Made by a program: the position numbers and the translations under genes. DNA of 64,000 bases from Acinetobacter sp. ASP199 (GTDB lineage Bacteria; Pseudomonadota; Gammaproteobacteria; Pseudomonadales; Moraxellaceae): assembly GCF_022700675.1 (NCBI RefSeq), contig NZ_CP062182.1, positions 372,001 to 436,000 on the forward strand, written 5' to 3'. This document shows, in pieces, positions 9,611-20,151 of the stretch. Below the pieces are notes generated by a model that searched no databases, had not been told where the DNA came from, and saw only the letters and a program-made list of their open reading frames with translations. The first letter of the stretch is position 1. Each line of letters starts with the position of its first letter.

Positions 9611-9936
9611 TGAATAAGATTTTTGTTTGCCAAGTTGACGAATTAGACGAAGGCGAAGCATTGAAAGTAGATTGCGGCGTAAACGGTATCGAAGCGCTTG
9701 CAGTCTTCAACAATGGTGGTGAGTTCTTCGCAATGAACGACCGTTGTTCACATGGTAACGCTTCTATGTCAGAAGGTTACCTTGAAGACGACGGCACAGT
9801 TGAATGTCCACTTCACTCAGCTCGTTTTTGTTTAAAAACTGGTCAAGCATTATGTTTACCAGCAACTGATCCAATCCAGACTTTCCCGGTGATTGTTGAA
9901 GATGGTCAGTTATTTGTAGAGATGGCAGGAGAGTAA
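9610..9936 (+). CDS. hcaC: Rieske ferredoxin of the phenylpropionate dioxygenase
   Basis: Small electron carrier passing electrons from HcaD to the HcaEF dioxygenase. The 108-aa protein shows the Rieske pair of motifs: C-x-H in DRCSHGNASMSEG and C-x2-H in ECPLHSARF, about 18 residues apart. Its ATG overlaps the last base of the hcaF stop (TAATG), again pointing to coupled translation. It belongs to the soluble bacterial Rieske ferredoxins, such as HcaC and BphF. Confidence 0.95.
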   Translation: MNKIFVCQVDELDEGEALKVDCGVNGIEALAVFNNGGEFFAMNDRCSHGNASMSEGYLEDDGTVECPLHSARFCLKTGQALCLPATDPIQTFPVIVEDGQLFVEMAGE

Positions 9937-9938
9937 TC

Positions 9939-10754
9939 ATGGGTTGGCTACAAGGCGAAGTTGCACTGATCACGGGTGGTGGTTCAGGCTTAGGCTGGGC
10001 GCTGGTCGAACGTTTCCTTGAGGAAGGGGCACAAGTTGCCGTTCTTCAACGTTCACAGTCTAAAGTTGATGCATTGAAAGAACATTTTGGTGACCGCGTG
10101 CTTGCGATCGCAGGTGATGTGGCCAACTATGAAGATAACGTTCGTGCAGTTCAGGCAACTGTAGAACGTTATGGCAAACTCGATTGCTTCGTAGGTAATG
10201 CCGGTATCTGGGATCACTATGCCGATATCGTCAATACTTCAGGTGAACAGCTTGAAAAAGCGTTCGATGAAATCATGGGCATTAACACCAAGTCTTTAAT
10301 TCTTGGTGCTAAAGCTGCTCTTGATGAACTCGTGAAATCTGAAGGTTCAATCATTTTCACACTGTCTAACTCTGCACTTTACTCTGCAGGTGGCGGTCCA
10401 GTTTACACTGCATCAAAACATGCTGGTGTAGGCATTATGAAAGAACTGGCTTACGAGCTTGCGCCTAAAGTACGAGTGAACGCTGTTGCGCCGTCAGGTA
10501 TGAATGTGAATATCAAGGGTGCGGCATCATTAGGTCAGGAAAATCTTGGTCTGCTCGATGCACGTGACCCTGAGAAAATCGCACGTGGTATGCCACTGAA
10601 CTTCTTGCCTGAACCGGAAGACATGACAGGTTCATACGTGCTCTTGGCATCTCGTCAAAACAACCGTCCTTTGACTGGTGTTTTAATTAACGCTGAATGT
10701 GGTCTGGGTATTCGTGGTTTACGTCAACCACGTGCAGGTTTCTTTGACGAATAA
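9939..10754 (+). CDS. hcaB: cis-dihydrodiol dehydrogenase (SDR family)
   Basis: Oxidises the cis-dihydrodiol of phenylpropionate or cinnamate to the 2,3-dihydroxy compound using NAD+. The 271-aa short-chain dehydrogenase (E. coli HcaB 270) has the nucleotide loop TGGGSGLG near residue 12, the NAG motif (VGNAGIWDHY) and the catalytic YTASK with an upstream Ser in SNSALYSAG. It starts two bases after hcaC behind AGGAGAG. A hairpin at 10783 separates it from mhpB. Confidence 0.94.
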   Translation: MGWLQGEVALITGGGSGLGWALVERFLEEGAQVAVLQRSQSKVDALKEHFGDRVLAIAGDVANYEDNVRAVQATVERYGKLDCFVGNAGIWDHYADIVNTSGEQLEKAFDEIMGINTKSLILGAKAALDELVKSEGSIIFTLSNSALYSAGGGPVYTASKHAGVGIMKELAYELAPKVRVNAVAPSGMNVNIKGAASLGQENLGLLDARDPEKIARGMPLNFLPEPEDMTGSYVLLASRQNNRPLTGVLINAECGLGIRGLRQPRAGFFDE

Positions 10755-10782
10755 AATCTAGTCTAATTCAAATGGACTTACC

Positions 10783-10811
10783 GGCAGCCTGTTCTTGGCT
10801 GCCTTCCTTTT
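10783..10811 (+). terminator. Intra-operon hairpin between hcaB and mhpB
   Basis: Perfect seven-base arms GGCAGCC (10783-10789) and GGCTGCC (10797-10803) around TGTTCTT, followed by a pyrimidine-rich TTCCTTTT. It resembles a weak terminator or an RNA-processing/stability hairpin that would lower or separate expression of mhpB-hcaD from hcaEFCB. AAGGAG for mhpB follows at once. Confidence 0.6.
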
Positions 10812-10823
10812 AAGGAGTCTCTC

Positions 10824-11789
10824 ATGGCCGTTAAACTTATTTGTGCATCGCACAGTCCTTTAATGGAATTTGCTACACCGCAAGACCAGGCACAAGAACA
10901 GAAAGTTCGTGCTGCGTTTGAAACATTGTCTGCGGAAGTAAAAGCTTACGACCCAACTTTGATCATCACGTTTGGTCCAGACCATTTCAATGGTTTCTTC
11001 TATGACTTAATGCCAAGTTTCTGCGTGGGTATTCGTGCCAAAGCAGCAGGGGATTGGAATTATGGCAAAGACAATGACCATATTGATGTCCCTGAAGACA
11101 AAGCATTGGCGATGGTTCGTCGTGTTTTAGATGAAGGTGTAGACGTTGCGTACTCATACCGTATGCAAGCGGATCATGGTGTGACTCAGCCATTACATTT
11201 CTTGTGTGACGGTCAACTCGATCGCTACCCAACGATCCCAGTATTTATTAATGGCGCTGCTGCACCTATGCCAACAACAAAGCGTACGATTGCTTTGGGC
11301 CGTGCAGTAGGTCAATACATTAAATCTTTAAACCTTGAAAATGAGCGTGTTCTTGTTTTAGGTACAGGCGGTCTTTCACATGATCCACCTACACCACAAA
11401 TGGGTTCAGTGCCTCCTGAAGTTGAAGAATTCCTGATTGCAGGTCGTAACCCAACGCCTGAAGCACGTGAAGCGCGTCAAGCGAAAGTCATTGCAGTTGG
11501 TCAAAAGCTCGCCGCAGGTGATACCTCTGTTGCTGTACCCTTAAGTCCTGAGTGGGATATCGCATTGCTTGAGAAATTCAAAAATGCTGATTTCGCTGCA
11601 ATGGAAGCGATGACAGAAGCTGAAATTCGTCGTGACGGTGGCCGTGGTGGTCAAGAAGTACGTTCATGGATGGCAGCATTTGCTGCACTTGATGAAGTGG
11701 GCGCATACGACATGACAACACATTGCTATGAAGACATCAGCGAGTGGATTGCGGGCTTCGGTATCGTATCTGCAGATTTAAAAGGTTAA
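10824..11789 (+). CDS. mhpB: 2,3-dihydroxyphenylpropionate 1,2-dioxygenase (class III extradiol)
   Basis: Opens the ring of 2,3-dihydroxyphenylpropionate or 2,3-dihydroxycinnamate by extradiol cleavage, giving the MhpC substrate. The 321-aa protein aligns from end to end with E. coli MhpB (314 aa): CASHSPLMEF near the N terminus, PDHFNGFFYDLMPSFC, the active-site His in QADHGVTQPLHF, and a second His in GTGGLSHDPPTP. These histidines correspond to the iron ligands and acid-base residues of the LigB superfamily. AAGGAG lies seven bases before the ATG. A class III (LigB-type) rather than vicinal-oxygen-chelate enzyme is good evidence for the phenylpropionate pathway rather than biphenyl or toluene. 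Confidence 0.95.
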   Translation: MAVKLICASHSPLMEFATPQDQAQEQKVRAAFETLSAEVKAYDPTLIITFGPDHFNGFFYDLMPSFCVGIRAKAAGDWNYGKDNDHIDVPEDKALAMVRRVLDEGVDVAYSYRMQADHGVTQPLHFLCDGQLDRYPTIPVFINGAAAPMPTTKRTIALGRAVGQYIKSLNLENERVLVLGTGGLSHDPPTPQMGSVPPEVEEFLIAGRNPTPEAREARQAKVIAVGQKLAAGDTSVAVPLSPEWDIALLEKFKNADFAAMEAMTEAEIRRDGGRGGQEVRSWMAAFAALDEVGAYDMTTHCYEDISEWIAGFGIVSADLKG

Positions 11790-11793
11790 TGAC

Positions 11794-13023
11794 ATGAGCA
11801 ACATCGAAACCATCGTAATTGTAGGTGCTGGCCAAGCTGGCGCGAGTGCAATTTTAGAACTTCGTGGTAACAAATACGAAGGTAAAATCATTCTGATTGG
11901 TGATGAAACGCATCTACCTTATGAGCGTCCACCGCTGTCTAAAGACGTGATTTTAAAACCTGAAGAAACCAAGATTGAAATTTTGTCAGAAGAAAAACTG
12001 GCAGAACTTGGTGTTGAAACGATTCGTGGAAATGGCGTTGCGAAAATCAATGCGGCTGCGAAAACGGTTGAACTTCAAAATGGTGACGTTGTTGCTTATG
12101 ACAAGTTGCTTCTTGCAACAGGTGGTGCTGCACGTCGTTTACCAAACTTTGATGCGTTGGGTAAACACGTTTATACACTACGTAACCTTGAAGATTCGCA
12201 AGCACTTGTGCCTGTACTTCAGCCGGGTCGTCGTATCATCTTAATTGGTGGTGGTGTGATCGGTCTTGAACTTGCATCATCTGCACGTTTTAAAGAGTGC
12301 GACGTGACTGTGATCGAAATGGGTCCAATGGTGATGGGTCGTTCATCGCCGCGCGTATTGAGCGAATTCTTGTTGGCTCAACAACGTCTTGCGGGTGTTG
12401 ATGTACGTCTTTCAACATCAATTGCGGATTGCAAATTAGATGGCGAAGAAATTGTTGTGACTTTAGGTGACGGCGAAGAACTTCGTGCAGATGCAGTGGT
12501 TTACGGTATTGGTATTGTGCCAAATGCTCAACTTGCAGTTGAAGCGGGTCTAGATGTTGATCTTGCGATTAAAGTGAACGAAAACTGCCAAACTTCAAAT
12601 GCTGACATTTATGCAGCAGGTGATGTTGCAACTCAATTGCGTGATTGTGGTAATCACCGCCGTGTTGAGACTTGGGAAAATGCCAACCTTCAAGCAGGTA
12701 TCTTCGCTCGTCATGTAATGGGTGTTGAGCATCCAGTTGCAAACCCAGCTTGGTTCTGGACTGACCAATTGGATATTAACTACCAGTTCGTGGGCGACAT
12801 GGCTGCAGCAGAGTGGGTGGCACGTGGTGAAATCAATCCTGAACTTCGTGCAGATTCATCATTCGTATTGTTTGGTGTGACTGACGGTGTGATCGTGGGT
12901 GGTATCACGGTTAATGCAGCGAAAGAAATGCGTCATCTTAAAAAGTTGATTAGCAAGCAAGCTGCATTTGAAGCAGACAAATATTTAGATCTTAGCCAAG
13001 ATCTTCGTAAGCTTGTGAAGTGA
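11794..13023 (+). CDS. hcaD: Ferredoxin-NAD(+) reductase of the phenylpropionate dioxygenase
   Basis: FAD-dependent reductase that feeds NADH electrons to the HcaC ferredoxin. The 409-aa protein (E. coli HcaD 400) has two dinucleotide folds: the FAD loop GAGQAGASAILELR near residue 11 and the NAD loop IGGGVIGLELASSA around residue 150. The FAD motif near IYAAGDVA and the C-terminal reductase domain of this family are also present. It starts four bases after mhpB, so the two are co-transcribed, and a strong terminator follows. Confidence 0.94.
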   Translation: MSNIETIVIVGAGQAGASAILELRGNKYEGKIILIGDETHLPYERPPLSKDVILKPEETKIEILSEEKLAELGVETIRGNGVAKINAAAKTVELQNGDVVAYDKLLLATGGAARRLPNFDALGKHVYTLRNLEDSQALVPVLQPGRRIILIGGGVIGLELASSARFKECDVTVIEMGPMVMGRSSPRVLSEFLLAQQRLAGVDVRLSTSIADCKLDGEEIVVTLGDGEELRADAVVYGIGIVPNAQLAVEAGLDVDLAIKVNENCQTSNADIYAAGDVATQLRDCGNHRRVETWENANLQAGIFARHVMGVEHPVANPAWFWTDQLDINYQFVGDMAAAEWVARGEINPELRADSSFVLFGVTDGVIVGGITVNAAKEMRHLKKLISKQAAFEADKYLDLSQDLRKLVK

Positions 13024-13046
13024 CGTTGTCGTTCTGAGCGGTTTAC

Positions 13047-13084
13047 AAAAGGGCAGACCTCGGGCAACCTAGGTCTGCTTTTTT
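13047..13084 (+). terminator. Rho-independent terminator after hcaD
   Basis: Eight-base arms GCAGACCT (13053-13060) and AGGTCTGC (13071-13078) followed by six T residues; it closes the hcaEFCB-mhpB-hcaD run. Confidence 0.93.
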
Positions 13085-13144
13085 ATGCTTATTTTAGGCG
13101 TTGATGAACACCCCGAACTTTGTATGATGGATTTGGATGGGTTT

Positions 13145-13249
13145 TGCGTAGGGGATACTTTACTTTTCAAAGATGAAAAGTAACAAAAATCTTTTGCGCA
13201 ACTGAGGATATGTCCCTATATCCCAGTTCCGCTGCGACATCCATGTCGC
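13145..13249. repeat. Structured intergenic repeat, copy 1 (three hairpins)
   Basis: A 105-base block shared with 53473-53577. It begins TGCGTAGG. Hairpin 1 is TTACTTTTCA-AAGA-TGAAAAGTAA (13160-13183, perfect). Hairpin 2 spans 13196-13232, with GCG, AACTG and GGATAT pairing to ATATCC, CAGTT and CGC. Hairpin 3 is GCGACAT-CC-ATGTCGC (13234-13249, perfect). The second copy differs in sequence in hairpins 2 and 3 but keeps the pairing. There is no convincing open frame. It lies between the hcaD terminator and the DMT transporter. Confidence 0.75.
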
Positions 13250-13321
13250 CACACTTATTTTCATGATGGGTTTGAGCAAAGATGCCTTCAATTATTATTT
13301 TTAAATTTAATTGAGTTGTAT

Positions 13322-14230
13322 ATGAATTCAAACTCATCTCCCATGATTGTCACAGCCAGCATTTATGCCTTGCTCGTACTCATTTGGGCGGCAACACCGT
13401 TGGCCATTGTTTGGAGTGTTGCTGAAGTCCACCCAATGTGGGTGCTGATCATCCGCTATTTTGGTGCATCGATTATTGCATTGGCTTTACTTAAGCTGAT
13501 GCGTAATCCATTGCCATTTGATACAGCATCCATGAAAAGTTATTTGGCGGGGAGCCTTAACTTGATTGGTGCACAGCTATTTATCTATCTGGCGGCCAAT
13601 TACTTAACTTCTGGTTTGATGGCACTCATTTTTGGATTGTCCCCATTGATCGCAGGTTTAATCGGGCATGTGATTTTAAAAACCCATAAATTGGTGTGGT
13701 TACAATGGCTCGGCATGGCAGTGGCGGTGGGCGGCTTAACCTTTGTATTTGCTGACTCTGCTGAAACCAATGTCAATCCTTGGGGTGTGGTGCTGATGAT
13801 CATCAGTATGATCTCGTACATCAGTTCCATTTTCTGGGTCAAGCAAATCAATGCACCATTGAAACCGATGTCACAAGCAACAGGTTCACTGCTGGTCTCA
13901 GCCCTTGGCTCTTTGGTGTTGATTCCATTTATTTGGCAACATTTCCCGACTCAAATACCAAGCACGAATGCGATCATTGGTTTTGTATTTACCATGATTT
14001 TATCGTCTATCGTGGCGATGCTGTGTTACTTCTGGCTCATTCGACGTTTGGCGGCGTCCACGGTGTCTTTGAGTAATGTCATGACCCCTGTGATTGCATT
14101 GGTGTTAGGCGCGACTTTAAACAGTGAGCACATCAGTTCGAATGCCTTTGTCGGTATTGTGATTGTAATGTTCGGTATTATCATGTACTTCTGGAAAGAA
14201 TGGCGCGAGCAGTATTTTTCTAAATCCTAA
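13322..14230 (+). CDS. DMT-superfamily (EamA) transporter
   Basis: A 302-aa inner-membrane protein with about ten hydrophobic segments arranged as two EamA repeats (for example AGSLNLIGAQLFIYLAANYLT in the first half and VMTPVIALVLGATL in the second). Members of the family export amino acids, metabolites or toxic compounds. The ATG at 13322 is preferred to the TTG at 13316; no good ribosome site precedes either. It follows the catabolic run but is separated from it by a terminator and a repeat, so a role in aromatic-acid transport is possible but not shown. Confidence 0.85.
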   Translation: MNSNSSPMIVTASIYALLVLIWAATPLAIVWSVAEVHPMWVLIIRYFGASIIALALLKLMRNPLPFDTASMKSYLAGSLNLIGAQLFIYLAANYLTSGLMALIFGLSPLIAGLIGHVILKTHKLVWLQWLGMAVAVGGLTFVFADSAETNVNPWGVVLMIISMISYISSIFWVKQINAPLKPMSQATGSLLVSALGSLVLIPFIWQHFPTQIPSTNAIIGFVFTMILSSIVAMLCYFWLIRRLAASTVSLSNVMTPVIALVLGATLNSEHISSNAFVGIVIVMFGIIMYFWKEWREQYFSKS

Positions 14231-14261
14231 GCTGTACTATTCAAATTAAAATCAAATATTT

Positions 14262-14288
14262 AAAAAGGAAGCTCGTGCTTCCTTTTTT
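14262..14288 (+). terminator. Rho-independent terminator after the DMT transporter
   Basis: GGAAGC-TCGT-GCTTCC with flanking A and T runs (AAAAAGG...CCTTTTTT), 31 bases past the stop. Confidence 0.92.
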
Positions 14289-17248
<2,960 letters not shown>

Positions 17249-17268
17249 TTAATCAATCTTGAAATAGG

Positions 17269-17294
17269 AAACCGGTCATTGGGCCGGTTTTTTA
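17269..17294 (+). terminator. Rho-independent terminator after katG
   Basis: AAACCGG (17269-17275) and CCGGTTT (17284-17290) with a run of T residues after the stem, 20 bases beyond the stop. Confidence 0.9.
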
Positions 17295-17441
17295 TTGTCT
17301 GAAGTTTAGGAGTGATCAAGTCATAGAATAACCAGTCATGGAAAATAGGCCGTTTTACTGAAAACTTCATAGGTATTCGCAGCTTTTTCTCTATACTGAA
17401 CTGAAAACCACACAACAAAAATGAAGATCAAGGAATAGATG

Positions 17442-19103
17442 ATGAACACATGGATGACCCATCAGATCAGCAACCAGTTTGATGAAAAGCAGGACTACAA
17501 TCTGTTTGCAACTGACACCATTTTGCAGGAAATTTTGCAGAAAAATGACTGTCAGGATCAGGCTATTCTGACTGAAATGGGACAGGTCGTCGGTTCATCG
17601 GAATATTATGAATATGCCGATCTGGCAAACAGGCACACGCCCATTTTACATGCCTTCGATGCCTGCGGTCGCCGTCGTGATTACATTGAATTTCATCCTG
17701 CATGGCATCAATGGATGCGTATCAATCGTCAGTTTGATAGTCATGCACATCCTTTTAATCAGGCTGAATCAAAATCTAAATGGGTCGACTGGGCAGCGCG
17801 TTTTTACTTAAGCGGACAGGTTGAATGTGGCAGTCTGTGTCCAACTTCGATGACCCTCGGCAGTATTCCCTTGATCCAGCGTGAACCGGAACTTTGGGCC
17901 AAAATAGGTGATAAATTGCTATCTACCGAATACGATGAACGTGACCTGCCGATTGCCCAAAAAAAATCAATCTGGCTCGGTATGGGCATGACCGAAAAGC
18001 AAGGCGGTTCCGATGTACGCGCCAATGAAACCCTTGCCGTACCCATCGGCGAATCAGGTCGAGGACAGGCTTATTTGCTGACTGGACATAAATGGTTTTT
18101 TTCGGCACCGATGTGTGATGCCCATCTGGTCGTGGCGAAAACTGAACAGGATGGTTTAGCTTGTTTCTTTGTGCCGCGCTGGCGTGAAGATGGAACCAAG
18201 AATAATATTCATGTCCAGCGCCTCAAAGACAAGGTTGGGAATCGTAGCAATTCCAGTTCGGAAGTCGAGTTTCAGCAGGCTTGGGGCATCATGATCGGTG
18301 AAGCAGGACGGGGTATCCCAACCATTATTGAAATGGCGAATTACACCCGTCTGACCTGTTCGGTTGGCAGTACTGCGATGTTACGTCAGGCGCTGGTGCA
18401 ATGTCTGGCCTATACCCGACAGCGTAAGGCTTTTGGCAAGCATTTGGCAGAACAGCCGTTAATGCAGGCGGTGCTGGTTGATCTGGCGCTGGAAACAGAA
18501 GCGGCGATGCAGTTGAGTTTTTATCTGGCTTCCTGTTATGAAAATGATGATGCCTTGTCACAGGCCTGGAAGCGGATTATGACGCCAGCTTCCAAATTCT
18601 GGATCTGCAAACGCGCCGTAGAGCTGACCGGTGAAACCATGGAAGTCTTTGGCGGCAATGGCTATGTGGATAATGGCATTATGGCGCGCATATTCAAAGA
18701 AGCGCCGGTGAATACCATTTGGGAAGGTTCGGGCAATGTTATGTGCCTGGATGTACTGCGCGCCATGGGTCGCGATCCAGAATCGATTGAAGTACTGTTT
18801 CAGGATCTGGCTGCTACTGCAATGCAGGATGAAATCCTGAAACAGGAACTGCAAGAGCTATTTAAACTATTGCAGCAGCCTGCAGATGAACTGCAATTTA
18901 TGGGCCGCAGTCTGGTCAGCCGGTTGACCATTTTGGCCCAAGCTGTATTGCTAAAGCGTTATGCGCCTGAGTTTATTTCTAATGCATTTATTCAGACCCG
19001 GTACAGCGAGTTTCATGGGCGAGTGGTGGGAATCATGAGTGCCAAACAGGTTGATGTAGAAGGAATATTGGAACGGGCTTTAGCTCAAGACCCATCTTCA
19101 TAA
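17442..19103 (+). CDS. AidB-type acyl-CoA dehydrogenase family protein
   Basis: A 553-aa FAD-dependent acyl-CoA-dehydrogenase-like protein, longer than the common 380-aa enzymes and close to E. coli AidB (541 aa). The N-terminal domain has DxxARFYLSGQVECGSLCPTSM-like sequence. The middle carries MGMTEKQGGSDVRAN and the FAD-contact W in GHKWFFSAP. The C-terminal helical domain has YTRQRKAFGKHL and the AidB-like stretch APVNTIWEGSGNVMCLDVLRAM. AidB is tied to the response to alkylating agents, and many relatives are annotated as isovaleryl-CoA dehydrogenases, so the substrate stays open. Two ATGs overlap (17439, 17442); AAGGA at 17430-17434 fits the second better. There is no adaptive-response gene next to it. 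Confidence 0.85.
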   Translation: MNTWMTHQISNQFDEKQDYNLFATDTILQEILQKNDCQDQAILTEMGQVVGSSEYYEYADLANRHTPILHAFDACGRRRDYIEFHPAWHQWMRINRQFDSHAHPFNQAESKSKWVDWAARFYLSGQVECGSLCPTSMTLGSIPLIQREPELWAKIGDKLLSTEYDERDLPIAQKKSIWLGMGMTEKQGGSDVRANETLAVPIGESGRGQAYLLTGHKWFFSAPMCDAHLVVAKTEQDGLACFFVPRWREDGTKNNIHVQRLKDKVGNRSNSSSEVEFQQAWGIMIGEAGRGIPTIIEMANYTRLTCSVGSTAMLRQALVQCLAYTRQRKAFGKHLAEQPLMQAVLVDLALETEAAMQLSFYLASCYENDDALSQAWKRIMTPASKFWICKRAVELTGETMEVFGGNGYVDNGIMARIFKEAPVNTIWEGSGNVMCLDVLRAMGRDPESIEVLFQDLAATAMQDEILKQELQELFKLLQQPADELQFMGRSLVSRLTILAQAVLLKRYAPEFISNAFIQTRYSEFHGRVVGIMSAKQVDVEGILERALAQDPSS

Positions 19104-19119
19104 CATAGTAAAAAGAAGG

Positions 19120-19151
19120 GGAGAATAGCTTCTTTTTAAAAGCTATTCTCC
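19120..19151 (+). terminator. Hairpin after the AidB-like gene
   Basis: A perfect 12-base inverted repeat GGAGAATAGCTT / AAGCTATTCTCC with an eight-base loop, 16 bases after the stop. The T run after it is poor, so it may act as a weak terminator or as a 3-prime stabilising stem. Confidence 0.6.
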
Positions 19152-19258
19152 AATCTTTAAAATCTCAAAAAAAATTGAAAACCACTTGAAATGTGTTCAA
19201 TAGAGTACAATATATGCACAGCATCATTCAGATGCTGAATTAAAAAACAGGTGAAAAA

Positions 19259-19444
19259 ATGGCAAAGAAAAAGCAGCTGCCAGAAGCAGTGATACATAAC
19301 TTTGTGGCCAAACACATGCATGAGGTCAACAAAAGCCAGGTGTTTACAGACCGTAAAAAAGATGCAAAACGTGGCTATAGCAAGCACAAAAAAGGGAGAT
19401 ACTCAAATGACTATCTCCCTTTTTTAATGTCTTATATTTTTTAG
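19259..19444 (+). CDS. DUF7230 small basic protein whose ORF spans its own terminator
   Basis: A 61-aa basic protein beginning MAKKKQLPEAVIHNFVAKHM with the core DRKKDAKRGYSKHK at 31-44, a pattern I associate with the DUF7230 family of small gammaproteobacterial proteins (function unknown). From codon 44 the frame enters a perfect 14-base-pair terminator (19388-19425), reads through its T run and ends at TAG 19442 with a hydrophobic tail (DYLPFLMSYIF). RNA ending at the T run would have no in-frame stop codon. E. coli arfA is built this way: the nonstop message gives a truncated active rescue factor, while the full-length hydrophobic tail is unstable. The likeness is in layout and basic character, not proven homology. 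A GTGAAA-rich leader precedes the ATG. Confidence 0.75.
   Translation: MAKKKQLPEAVIHNFVAKHMHEVNKSQVFTDRKKDAKRGYSKHKKGRYSNDYLPFLMSYIF
19388..19425. terminator. Bidirectional terminator lying inside the DUF7230 reading frame
   Basis: AAAAAAGGGAGATA (19388-19401) pairs perfectly with TATCTCCCTTTTTT (19412-19425) around a ten-base loop. T runs occur at both ends, so it can stop transcription of the plus-strand DUF7230 gene and of the minus-strand Ser-rich gene that ends at 19445. It covers codons 44 to 56 of DUF7230, upstream of that gene's stop. Confidence 0.92.
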
Positions 19445-20110
19445 TTACCAGTCATTTGAAGAGCTGGAACCAAAAGAGTCATGCTCCGAAAAACTATTCA
19501 TGGAAGAAGAGCTGAAAGGGTCAGACCAGGAATTATCTAAAGAAGATAAATCACTTCCATACGGATTCCCAGCAACATCAAGATTGCTATTGCCTAACAT
19601 CGGTAAGCCTGTTGCAGGATTAATTGTAGTATGGACATCATTATCAAAAGACGACAATGAATTTGAAAAAGACGGGAATGAATCTGAATATGAGGCATTG
19701 AGTCCGTAGTCATCAAAAAAATTATCTGAAGGCTCTGCAAATAATGAATTGAAGATTGCCGGGTTGCCTTTAGAGTCTGAAACAGAATCAATAAGTGCAG
19801 GTGCTGCTGCTAAAGCCAATGCGGAACTGACCATGGCTTTAGAAGGAAGTGGGGAAGCTATAACGGAAGGATCGGTATGTCCCAGCAGTCGCCGTTGAGA
19901 AGGTGTGATTTCGATCCCAATGAGTGGGGGAACACTAGGGCGCTGACTTTTATAAAGAGTTGGCACGGCAGATTGGATGGTATCTTTTGCTCGCTGTGAT
20001 CTAGTCATTGCGGTCTTAGCTGGATGGCGTAATGAGCGAGAGTTTACACGGCCCTTAAGGCTAAAATGCCAGATAGCAGCAGCCACTAATACGAAAATAA
20101 TAAATTCCAT
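19445..20110 (-). CDS. Unknown Ser-rich protein with N-terminal membrane anchor
   Basis: Not recognised. The 221-aa product starts with a hydrophobic helix (MEFIIFVLVAAAIWHF, about residues 1-16) followed by a basic stretch (SLKGRVNSRSLRHP), which predicts an inner-membrane anchor with a cytoplasmic body. Residues 40-110 are mixed. The last 100 residues are of low complexity, rich in Ser, Asp, Asn and Phe (repeated SDSF, FSNS, SSLD and DPFSSSSMNSF motifs) and end SSSSNDW, so they are probably disordered. A GTG three bases upstream is possible, but the ATG at 20110 has AGAGG at good spacing. It is convergent with DUF7230 and lies downstream of ptsP on the same strand, 41 bases apart. Confidence 0.75.
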   Translation of the reverse strand: MEFIIFVLVAAAIWHFSLKGRVNSRSLRHPAKTAMTRSQRAKDTIQSAVPTLYKSQRPSVPPLIGIEITPSQRRLLGHTDPSVIASPLPSKAMVSSALALAAAPALIDSVSDSKGNPAIFNSLFAEPSDNFFDDYGLNASYSDSFPSFSNSLSSFDNDVHTTINPATGLPMLGNSNLDVAGNPYGSDLSSLDNSWSDPFSSSSMNSFSEHDSFGSSSSNDW

Positions 20111-20151
20111 CACTACCTCTTTTTATTGTTATAGGAGGATCAGTGGGAAGT

